Assembly (NCBI GenBank): GCA_027622115.1
Contig: JAQBZS010000459.1
Location: 1 to 6,271, forward strand
Length of the DNA stretch: 6,271 nucleotides
Origin: Planctomycetota bacterium
GTDB taxonomy: Bacteria; Planctomycetota; Planctomycetia; Planctomycetales; Planctomycetaceae
Direction of reading: 5' to 3'
The position numbers and the translations under genes were made by a program. Below the pieces are notes generated by a model, which was not told where the DNA came from, made no database searches, and saw only the letters and a program-made list of their open reading frames with translations. Shown piece after piece: positions 1 to 5,754 of this stretch. Position 1 is the first letter of the stretch; each line of letters begins with the position of its first letter.

Positions 1-1
1 C

Positions 2-184
2 GCTGCGGTCCTGGGCTTTGTTATGGGAAATGATCTCGACGATTGTCGGATGATGTTACGGGATGCCTTGAACGAGATGATCGCGGCATATCAAGAAGAT
101 GGAACGGAGCTTCCACCAGCCGGCAGTTTGATTGAACCGATCAGCGTCGAATGTAAACAGGCCGGACTCAAGCCAAAGTACTGA
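2..184 (+). CDS. HicB-like antitoxin, C-terminal part (cut by window start)
   Basis: The reading frame is open at the left edge and ends in TGA at 182-184, giving 60 visible residues. The pattern GNDLDDCRMMLRDALNEMI, then an acidic EDG stretch and LPP, resembles the HicB family. There a 'GD(T/S)xEEAxxNxxEAI' helix is followed by a short linker with 'EDGxxxP'. HicB proteins are antitoxins that fold on a small RNase-H-like core and neutralise HicA, an mRNA interferase. No DNA-binding HTH or RHH tail is visible in these residues; the chain ends about 20 residues after the LPP. A partner hicA would have to lie to the left, outside the window, so a working toxin-antitoxin pair cannot be confirmed. 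It could also be an orphan HicB-like protein. The stop is 19 bp before gltD, so the two may share a transcript. Confidence 0.55.
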   Translation, partial: AAVLGFVMGNDLDDCRMMLRDALNEMIAAYQEDGTELPPAGSLIEPISVECKQAGLKPKY

Positions 185-203
185 AAAGAAAGTGAGCTGA
201 CAG

Positions 204-1727
204 ATGGGGGACCCACGGGGTTTCATGACGGTTGAGCGGGAGACTCCGCGAGAACGCGCGCCGCTGGAACGGTTGGGCGACTGGGATGAATTCCACATTC
301 ACATGCCGGTTGTCGATTTGCAGGCCCAGGGGTCTCGTTGCATGGATTGCGGCGTGCCGTTCTGCCACACGGGCGGGATGATCGCCAACATGGCGTCCGG
401 CTGCCCGATCAATAATCTCATTCCCGAATGGAACGATCTCGTTTATCGCGGGCGTTGGGAAGAAGCACTCGACCGGCTGCACAAGACCAACAACTTCCCC
501 GAATTCACCGGTCGCGTGTGCCCGGCCCCCTGCGAAGGGGCTTGCGTGCTCGGGATCAACGAACCGCCTGTCACGATCAAAAACATCGAATGTTCGATCG
601 TGGACAAGGGCTGGGAAGAAGGCTGGATCACGCCGGCGCCTCCGCAAACCCGCACCGGCAAACGCGTCGCCGTCGTCGGGTCCGGCCCAGCGGGATTGTC
701 GTGTGCCGCGCAGCTCAACAGTGCCGGCCACGACGTCACCGTCTATGAACGAGCTGACCGCATCGGTGGGTTGCTGATGTATGGCATCCCCAACATGAAG
801 CTTGAGAAAAAGGCCGTGGTGCAGCGTCGAATTGACGTGATGGCCGCCGAGGGCGTGAAGTTCGTCACCGGTGTTGCCATCGGTCAAGATCTCCCGGCGA
901 AGAAACTGATGGACGACTTCGATGCGGTCGTGTTGTGTGTCGGTGCCACCAAACCCAACGACTTCTTTGCGAGGACGCCGGGTCGCGATCTCAACGGCAT
1001 TCACTTCGCCATGGAGTTTCTGACCAAGAACACTAAGAGCCTGTTGGATTCGAACCACGCGGACGGGCAATACATCAGTGCAAAGGACAAGCATGTCGTG
1101 GTGATCGGCGGCGGCGACACGGGAACGGACTGCATCGGCACGTCGTTGCGACAAGGCTGCAAAAGCTTGGTAACATTCGAGATCGTCCCACAACCGCCGG
1201 ACGAACGAGCCGCCAACAATCCGTGGCCGCAATGGCCGAAAGTACTGCGAGTCGATTACGGACATGCCGAGGCCGCCCATCGATTCGACTATGCCGAAGT
1301 AAACGGAAAGCATTTGAAGCACGATCCACGCGAGTTCGCGATTCAAACGTCCGAGTTTGTTGGTGACGGCAACGGCAATCTGAAGGCGCTCACCACGGTC
1401 CGCGTCGATTGGTCCAAGCCGCAAGACAACGGCCCGCCATTTACCGTCGTCGAGGACAGCGAGCAGGAGTGGCCGGCGGATTTGGTGTTTCTCGCCCTCG
1501 GGTTCAGTGGCCCGGAACAAGCGATTGCGGACGAATTGGGTTTGGAAACGGATCGTCGTTCGAATTTCGAAGCGGAATACGGCAAGTACGCGTCGAGTAT
1601 CGACGGTGTGTTTGCGGCCGGCGATTGTCGCCGCGGGCAGAGTCTCGTGGTGTGGGCCATCAACGAAGGTCGCGAGGCGGCGCGGGAATGCGATCGCTAC
1701 TTGATGGGATCGACCAAACTTCCGTAG
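204..1727 (+). CDS. gltD: Glutamate synthase (NADPH) small subunit
   Basis: This 507-residue protein is the FAD- and Fe-S-containing small (beta) subunit of glutamate synthase. It passes electrons from NAD(P)H to the large subunit, which makes glutamate from glutamine and 2-oxoglutarate in the cytoplasm. The N-terminal ferredoxin-like domain has cysteine sets at C46/C49/C54/C67 and C106/C110/C114, the ligands expected for two 4Fe-4S clusters. A Rossmann FAD motif, GSGPAG, is at 159-164. A second nucleotide motif, GGGDTGTD, for NAD(P)H is at 302-309. The C-terminal FAD motif AAGDCRRGQSLVVWAI is at 471-486. The start at 204 is preferred over the ATG at 225 because MGDPRGFMTVERET matches the typical 'MADPxGF' beginning of this subfamily; a weak GTGAG lies seven bases upstream. 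Length is near family norm and no lesion is seen. No large-subunit gene (gltB) is in the window; it could lie outside. Confidence 0.95.
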   Translation: MGDPRGFMTVERETPRERAPLERLGDWDEFHIHMPVVDLQAQGSRCMDCGVPFCHTGGMIANMASGCPINNLIPEWNDLVYRGRWEEALDRLHKTNNFPEFTGRVCPAPCEGACVLGINEPPVTIKNIECSIVDKGWEEGWITPAPPQTRTGKRVAVVGSGPAGLSCAAQLNSAGHDVTVYERADRIGGLLMYGIPNMKLEKKAVVQRRIDVMAAEGVKFVTGVAIGQDLPAKKLMDDFDAVVLCVGATKPNDFFARTPGRDLNGIHFAMEFLTKNTKSLLDSNHADGQYISAKDKHVVVIGGGDTGTDCIGTSLRQGCKSLVTFEIVPQPPDERAANNPWPQWPKVLRVDYGHAEAAHRFDYAEVNGKHLKHDPREFAIQTSEFVGDGNGNLKALTTVRVDWSKPQDNGPPFTVVEDSEQEWPADLVFLALGFSGPEQAIADELGLETDRRSNFEAEYGKYASSIDGVFAAGDCRRGQSLVVWAINEGREAARECDRYLMGSTKLP

Positions 1728-1768
1728 TCCGCGTGGCGTTTGCGTTGGACGAATTCACGGAATCTTTT
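1720..1768 (+). terminator. Possible weak rho-independent terminator of gltD
   Basis: Two nested inverted segments overlap the end of gltD: TTCCGT (1720-1725) with ACGGAA (1757-1762), and GTCC (1727-1730) with GGAC (1747-1750). The outer arm is followed at once by TCTTTTT (1763-1769). The stem is interrupted by a six-base asymmetric bulge and the loop is long, so this is a weak candidate. Its position at the stop codon and the T-run are what support it. Confidence 0.3.
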
Positions 1769-1828
1769 TCCGCTCGCAGCGACGACTGACCAGCGACCAC
1801 GCCTTGATCTTGCGGCTCCGATCGCCAA

Positions 1829-1846
1829 TAGTTAACCCATTAACTA
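1829..1846. promoter_or_regulatory. 18-bp palindrome, candidate MarR-family operator
   Basis: TAGTTAACCCATTAACTA has perfect 7-bp arms, TAGTTAA (1829-1835) and TTAACTA (1840-1846), around CCCA. It is AT-rich in a GC-rich neighbourhood. It lies about 30 bases before the start of the MBL-MarR unit. MarR-family dimers usually bind 16-20-bp palindromes in the promoter of their own operon, so autoregulation by the downstream MarR protein is the natural reading. This is inferred from position and symmetry; no -35/-10 pair could be assigned with confidence. Confidence 0.45.
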
Positions 1847-1877
1847 ATTCGTGATCACTCGCTTCAAGGTTGCCACG

Positions 1878-2751
1878 ATGAAACGTCACTCGATCGACTG
1901 TGCTGTCTTGATTTCGCTCTGCTTGTTCCATTCGCCGCAAGACACACTCGCCGATGAGCCAGCGAAGGCTCAGCCGGAATTGGAAATCCGTGTGGTGTTC
2001 GACAACACGTCGGCGCGAGAAGACTTGCGTCGTTCTTGGTGATTCTCGGCCGTCATTGACTTCCGCGGTCGTCGCGTGTTGTTCGATGCAGGTAGCGATC
2101 CAATTTTGCTGCTCGAGCATCTGGAGTTGATGCAGATTGATCCAAAGTCGATCGAGCATGCCGTCATTTCGCATCAACATGGCGATCACTTGCGAGGCGT
2201 GTATTGGGTGTTTGAAAAGAACCCCAACATGAAAGTGCATTTTTTGGACGCCTTTCCAGACGAGGCATTCCGCCGAGCGAAAGCCGTGAAGATGAAACCT
2301 CTGCGTGTCACGAAGCCGTTTGAGGTCGTGCCCGGCGTTCATTCAACGGGCGTCGTCGAAGCCGGAACAATCGCTGGTCATCGAAACGTCTGCGGGCTTG
2401 GTGATGCTTGTCGGCTGTTCGCATCCCGGCGTCGTGAAACTGGTCGAGACCGCGCAAACGCAACGCAAGAAAGAGTCGATCCGTTTGCTGCTTGGCGGGT
2501 TTCATTTGCTGCGAAAAGAACCACAGCAGATCAAGGACACCATCAGTCAACTTCAGAACTTGAATGTCCAGACGGTCATGCCAGCGCACTGTTCCGGTGA
2601 CTTGGCGAAGGAGATGTTTGAATCGCTGTATGCCCAACAATTCAAAGCGGCTGGAGTCGGTCGGCGAATCGTGCTCGACAAGGGCAAGTTGGTCGTTAGC
2701 ACAATTCCTGTTAGCACAATTCCTGCCAAACAGGATTCGACTCGTCCATGA
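1878..2751 (+). pseudogene. MBL-fold metallo-hydrolase, exported, broken by a stop and a frameshift
   Basis: The start at 1878 has AAGG eight bases upstream and gives a signal peptide (MKRHSIDCAVLISLC..., likely cut after TLA) followed by IRVVFDNTSAREDLRRSW. The frame then hits TGA at 2040-2042, where the family normally has Gly (W-G-F-S); GGA to TGA is one base change. The same frame continues with FSAVIDFRGRRVLFDAGSD and the metal motif SHQHGDH (HxHxDH). Around 2350-2364 the homology moves to the +1 frame, with EQSLVIETSAGLVMLVGCSH, GGFHL and PAHCSG, down to TGA at 2749-2751. The order of motifs fits the MBL subfamily related to the dihydropterin-ribofuranosyl-aminobenzene phosphate synthase-like proteins; the substrate is unknown. 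Two independent lesions make an assembly error less likely than real decay. The 3' end overlaps marR by ATGA. Confidence 0.85.
2695..2724 (+). repeat. 15-bp perfect tandem duplication in the MBL gene
   Basis: GTTAGCACAATTCCT occurs twice head to tail (2695-2709 and 2710-2724). In the C-terminal reading frame of the broken MBL gene it encodes VSTIP twice, so it adds five residues without shifting frame. It lies after the last conserved motif, in the tail, and probably arose by slippage. Confidence 0.9.
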
Positions 2752-3245
2752 GTCCTTCGCTCAAACAACTCGCCGGGTCTCCGGACCTCACGGACGACTT
2801 TCCCGACACGCCAGCCCGCCGAGCGGTGGTGGCCGTTGTGCGAGGATACGGGGCGATCTCTCGGCAGATGGGGCCACACTTCGCGGGCTTCGGTTTGACG
2901 GCACCACAGTTTCAGATGTTAACCGTGTTGAATCAGCTGCGAGGCCAACAGGTCACTCAGCGGATACTCGGCAGCGAGCTTTATGTCTCGTTCCCGAACG
3001 TCACAGTGATGCTCGCCAGATTGGAGAAGGCGGGGCTGGTCGAACGCAAAGTCAACGATTCTGATCGACGCGAAAAGTTCGTCAGCATCACCCAACAAGG
3101 GCGATCGTTGTTACGCAAGATTTGGAAGAAGCAACCCAAACAGTTGGAGCAGGTTATGTCGGGTCTGGATGATCAAGAGCGACTCGATTTGACTCGGCTC
3201 TTGAACAAGATGATTGCGGCGGACGCTGCGTCCAATGGCGAGTGA
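2748..3245 (+). CDS. MarR-family transcriptional regulator
   Basis: This intact 165-residue protein has the MarR winged helix-turn-helix layout. An N-terminal dimerisation helix (about 22-44) precedes GLTAPQFQMLTVL (49-61), which begins the DNA-binding domain. A recognition helix region (about 80-95, SFPNVTVMLARLEKAGLVER) and a wing with DSDRREKFVSITQQG (104-118) follow, where D106, R107 and R108 are the typical wing residues. A C-terminal dimer helix closes the chain. Proteins of this family are cytoplasmic dimers that usually repress their own operon and release DNA on binding a small ligand or on oxidation. The start ATG overlaps the TGA of the preceding MBL gene (ATGA), which implies translational coupling. 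The only SD-like stretch, AGGA, is about 12 bases upstream. Ligand and targets are unknown; the palindrome at 1829-1846 is the likeliest operator. Stops in the upstream gene might reduce its translation. Confidence 0.92.
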   Translation: MSPSLKQLAGSPDLTDDFPDTPARRAVVAVVRGYGAISRQMGPHFAGFGLTAPQFQMLTVLNQLRGQQVTQRILGSELYVSFPNVTVMLARLEKAGLVERKVNDSDRREKFVSITQQGRSLLRKIWKKQPKQLEQVMSGLDDQERLDLTRLLNKMIAADAASNGE

Positions 3246-3254
3246 ACGAACACA

Positions 3255-3457
3255 TGGACTTTATGGAGTGCGGTAGCCCGGTACCGCTTTGGACTCTTTT
3301 CTTTGGCACAAGTAGTTTCGATCGAGGTGACTTGGACAAGCGACTAAAACCAAATCCTGCCACGTCTGGCTACGTCGTTCGCCAAACGGAAAACACGCCA
3401 TCTCTCGATCCAAATGAGTCCAAAGCGGTACCGGGCTACCGCACTCCATAAAGTCCA
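3255..3457. mobile_element. 203-bp element with perfect 42-bp inverted ends (REP-doublet/MITE-like)
   Basis: Bases 3255-3296 and 3416-3457 are exact reverse complements over 42 bp, around a 119-bp core. Each arm contains a smaller hairpin (GCGGTA...TACCGC) and is bounded by TGGACT on both sides. The core keeps traces of symmetry: TTTGG (3302-3306) with CCAAA (3410-3414), and GATCGAG (3320-3326) with CTCGATC (3404-3410). Short frames cross it on both strands and encode mirror-image peptides (ECGSPVPLWT at one end, ESKAVPGYRTP at the other); these look like translated repeat, not protein. It begins nine bases after the marR stop and ends about 40 bases before the SD of the beta-helix gene. There is no transposase here, so movement would need one in trans. 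No clear target-site duplication is visible. Transcribed, it would fold into a long hairpin and could stop read-through from marR. Confidence 0.75.
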
Positions 3458-3467
3458 AAAAGTCCAA
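3450..3467. repeat. 9-bp tandem repeat at the right end of the inverted-repeat element
   Basis: AAAGTCCAA is present twice in a row (3450-3458, 3459-3467). The first copy overlaps the outer tip of the right 42-bp arm and the second lies just outside it. The left end has only one copy of the corresponding motif. It may be a slippage product or a remnant of another element end. Confidence 0.8.
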
Positions 3468-3498
3468 AAGTGACACTCTCAAAGTTAGATTTTCATAC

Positions 3499-3502
3499 GA
3501 GG
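3499..3502 (+). promoter_or_regulatory. Ribosome binding site of the beta-helix gene
   Basis: GAGG sits seven bases before the ATG at 3510. It supports this start, which also yields a well-formed signal peptide. Confidence 0.6.
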
Positions 3503-3509
3503 CATCGAC

Positions 3510-5540
3510 ATGTTCACGATTCGAAGTCAACACACGGTCTTGTTAATTGCCTTTGTGATGAGTGTCACCACTTCGGTCGGTGCCGAGACGCTGCGAGTCC
3601 CTCAAGATCACCAGTCGATTCAAGCGGCCATCGACGCCGCCAAAATGGGCGACACGGTGCTCGTCGACGCAGGCATCTACAACGAGCGACTCAAACTCAA
3701 GCCCGGCATCACGCTCAAGAGTGTCGGCAAAGACGACAAGGGTAAGCTCGGCCTGAAGCGTGCCGAAGCAACCGTCATCGACGGCAACTTCAAGGACGCG
3801 AAGGGGCCTGGGGTGTTGATGGCCGAGGGGGCGACGATTGACGGCTTCAGCGTGACAGGTGTCGGTAAGTACGACGAGGACGCATGGAACAAGCACCACG
3901 CCACCCAAGGCGAAGATCAGTCGTACGACTTCATCGGTGTGCCGGGTGTCGCTGGCATCAGCGTGATTGGAACGGCCTCATGCACCGTCAAGAACAACAT
4001 CGTGCACCACATCGGCTACACGGGCATCGCGATCATGGGGGCGAAGGGCGTGCATGTTTCGCCGCTCATTGTTCGCAACATCACGTACCGCAACATGGGC
4101 GGCGGCATTGGATCGATGATGGGATCGTCGGCGACGGTTGAAGCAAACGTTTGCTTCGAGAACTTCTATGCCGGAATCGGACACGCGACGAATGCCAATC
4201 CGCTGGTGATCGACAACGTGTGTTACGAGAACATCCGCGCGGGGATCGGCATCAGCGAGGGCTCCAAACCGATCGTGCGCAACAACACGTGTTACAAGAA
4301 TCGTCGCGCCGGGATTGGCGTTCGGACGGGTGTCGAGACAACGCCGCTGATCGAACACAACAAGTGCTACGAGAACGACATGGCCGGCATTGGTGCTACT
4401 GAAGACGCCGCTCCCATCATCCGCCATAACCACTGCTACAAGAATGCGATGGCGGGCATCGGGTGCAGCAAGAAGGCTCAGCCGGTGATCGAATTCAATC
4501 ACTGTTACGAGAACAAAATGTCGGGCATCGGGTGTCGCTCGAAGGCTGCCCCGGTCATTCGCAACAACCGCTGTCATGACAATGCGATGTCGGGCATCGG
4601 GTCGCAGTTGGAGGCTCGACCGGTGATCGTGAACAACGAATGCTTCGGCAACGTGATGGCCGGCATCGGCACTGAATCGGGAGCCCAGGCCATCATCCGA
4701 GACAACAAGTGCTACAAGAACCTGATGGCTGGAATCGGTGCGAGGTCGGATGCTCGACCGATCATCTCGGGCAATGAATGCTACGAAAACCTGATGGCTG
4801 GGATCGGCTGCGAGGACAACGCTCAGCCCATCATTCACGACAACAAGTGCTCGAAGAATGAACTGGCGGGCATCGGCGTGCAAACCGGCGTTAAGGCCCT
4901 GATCGTTGAGAATGAATGTCGCGACAACAAAACGGCTGGTATTGGCGTCCGCGAAAAGGCGAGCGCCTTGATCCTCAACAACAAGTGCGTCGAGAACAAA
5001 TTGGTCGCGATCGGAATCCGCAATGGATCGGACGTTCGCATTGCCGGGAACCAGCTTGAACGCACTGGCGGGATGCCCCCGATGATCGCCGTGCGGGAGG
5101 ACTCGTCCGCTGTGATCACCGGCAACACGATCAAGGGCGGCGGTGTGGCGGGCGTGATGCTGCAAGGCACCGCGACGATTGCCGACAACAGTTTTCTTGG
5201 CAACGGGCCTCGCCGCGGGGGGCCACCGAACTTCGCCGCTTGGATTCACGGCGGGTCGACGGTGTCATTCCATAACAACAGCACGGACAGTTGGCGACAC
5301 GCGCTGTTCGCCTCGGGCGCGAATCGAGTGCTGGCCATCGACAACACTGCGGCAAACTTTATTGGGACGGCGATTGTGGTCACCCAGTCCAAGTTGCCGG
5401 CTCATGTGGTGGGAAACGTCGCGATCTCAAACAAGGAAGACGACCAAGCCGTGCGAGTCGACGGTCCGCAGGGTGCGGTCGCCGAGAACCTGAAACGGGC
5501 ACCAGTTGCGACAGAAGAACGGCTCAAGAAGTCAAAGTAG
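3510..5540 (+). CDS. Exported right-handed parallel beta-helix repeat protein
   Basis: This 676-residue protein begins with a signal peptide (residues 1 to about 25, likely cut VGA|ET). The N-terminal cap (VPQDHQSIQAAIDAAKMGDT, from about 30) is typical of NosD/pectate-lyase-like solenoids. Two looser coils (about 148-198) lead into thirteen near-identical 23-residue rungs from 199 to 499, of the form GIG-x(7-8)-P-I/V-I-x2-N-x-C-Y-x-N-x-M-A. The rung starting at 268 has 25 residues. A degenerate rung follows at 500 (AIGIRNG), then irregular coils and a basic tail. Asn at rung positions 15 and 20 would form Asn ladders; Cys at position 17 repeats in every regular rung, giving a stack of thirteen. 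Members of this fold bind or cleave polysaccharides or act as surface scaffolds; no catalytic set could be recognised, so no reaction is assigned. It has its own SD and appears to be a single-gene unit, separated from marR by the inverted-repeat element and convergent with the next gene. Confidence 0.88.
   Translation: MFTIRSQHTVLLIAFVMSVTTSVGAETLRVPQDHQSIQAAIDAAKMGDTVLVDAGIYNERLKLKPGITLKSVGKDDKGKLGLKRAEATVIDGNFKDAKGPGVLMAEGATIDGFSVTGVGKYDEDAWNKHHATQGEDQSYDFIGVPGVAGISVIGTASCTVKNNIVHHIGYTGIAIMGAKGVHVSPLIVRNITYRNMGGGIGSMMGSSATVEANVCFENFYAGIGHATNANPLVIDNVCYENIRAGIGISEGSKPIVRNNTCYKNRRAGIGVRTGVETTPLIEHNKCYENDMAGIGATEDAAPIIRHNHCYKNAMAGIGCSKKAQPVIEFNHCYENKMSGIGCRSKAAPVIRNNRCHDNAMSGIGSQLEARPVIVNNECFGNVMAGIGTESGAQAIIRDNKCYKNLMAGIGARSDARPIISGNECYENLMAGIGCEDNAQPIIHDNKCSKNELAGIGVQTGVKALIVENECRDNKTAGIGVREKASALILNNKCVENKLVAIGIRNGSDVRIAGNQLERTGGMPPMIAVREDSSAVITGNTIKGGGVAGVMLQGTATIADNSFLGNGPRRGGPPNFAAWIHGGSTVSFHNNSTDSWRHALFASGANRVLAIDNTAANFIGTAIVVTQSKLPAHVVGNVAISNKEDDQAVRVDGPQGAVAENLKRAPVATEERLKKSK
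4104..5006 (+). repeat. Thirteen-copy 69-bp coding repeat in the beta-helix gene
   Basis: The rung array is visible in DNA as a 69-base period from 4104, with one 75-base unit at 4305-4379. Recurrent blocks such as ATGGCCGGCATCGG and AACAAGTGCTAC show recent descent from one unit. Copies at 4380-4862 are the most alike; those at the ends are more diverged. Confidence 0.85.
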
Positions 5541-5754
5541 GGATGCACCCAACCAGAACCATTCATGTGTACCGTCGCTCTCTTGCACGCATTTTCTTTC
5601 CCAACGAATTCAAGAATCAACGAATGGACGCCGCAATTCGTTGGTTCCTTCATTCGTTGGAACATCAAGGACGAGTACGTAAGTCGCGGCGGGTGAAATT
5701 GAAACCGATGATGAGTTGGGGCGATCAACGACTGCACCAACGCTTTAGCGGCGA
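5541..5754. other. Convergent intergenic region without a gene
   Basis: This stretch lies between the stop of the beta-helix gene (+) and the stop of the minus-strand membrane gene. Frames crossing it lack start signals and recognisable motifs. The only structure seen is the hairpin at 5601-5660. Confidence 0.6.
5601..5660. terminator. Long imperfect hairpin between convergent genes
   Basis: Arms 5601-5626 and 5635-5660 pair over 26 positions with about four mismatches and one G-U, around the 8-base loop GACGCCGC. CAACGAAT occurs twice in the left arm and its complement twice in the right arm, so the arms are themselves made of two related half-units. No T-run follows on either strand, so a classic rho-independent terminator is not shown. 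The position between two convergent stops suggests a role in transcript ends or 3' stability. Confidence 0.4.

Noticed and set aside
168..1520. Long minus-strand frame (450 codons) opposite gltD
   Set aside because: It is antisense to a clear, motif-rich gltD; its peptide shows no recognisable domain and its length follows from GC-rich codon bias.
2040..2042. TGA in the MBL gene read as an amino acid (for example Gly as in SR1/Gracilibacteria, or Sec)
   Set aside because: TGA is the natural stop of the HicB-like, MarR and membrane genes in the same window, no SECIS-like hairpin was evident, and a second lesion (frameshift) exists in the same gene.
2350..2370. Programmed ribosomal frameshift in the MBL gene
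   Set aside because: No slippery heptamer or following stem-loop was seen, the shift is +1 in net sense, and an upstream stop already blocks the frame.
3255..3457. Integron attC site or phage attachment site
   Set aside because: There is no integrase, no gene cassette array, and no core-site motif pattern; the long perfect arms fit a REP-doublet or MITE better.
3242..3533. Two short frames, one on each strand, between marR and the beta-helix gene
   Set aside because: They are translations of the inverted-repeat element and mirror one another; neither has a credible ribosome binding site.
4104..5006. CRISPR-like or minisatellite array
   Set aside because: The 69-bp period is fully in frame, has no unique spacers and encodes regular beta-helix rungs.
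3978..5249. Long minus-strand frame (423 codons) opposite the beta-helix repeats
   Set aside because: Its apparent repeats are just the 69-bp period read from the other strand; no domain, start signal or membrane pattern supports it.
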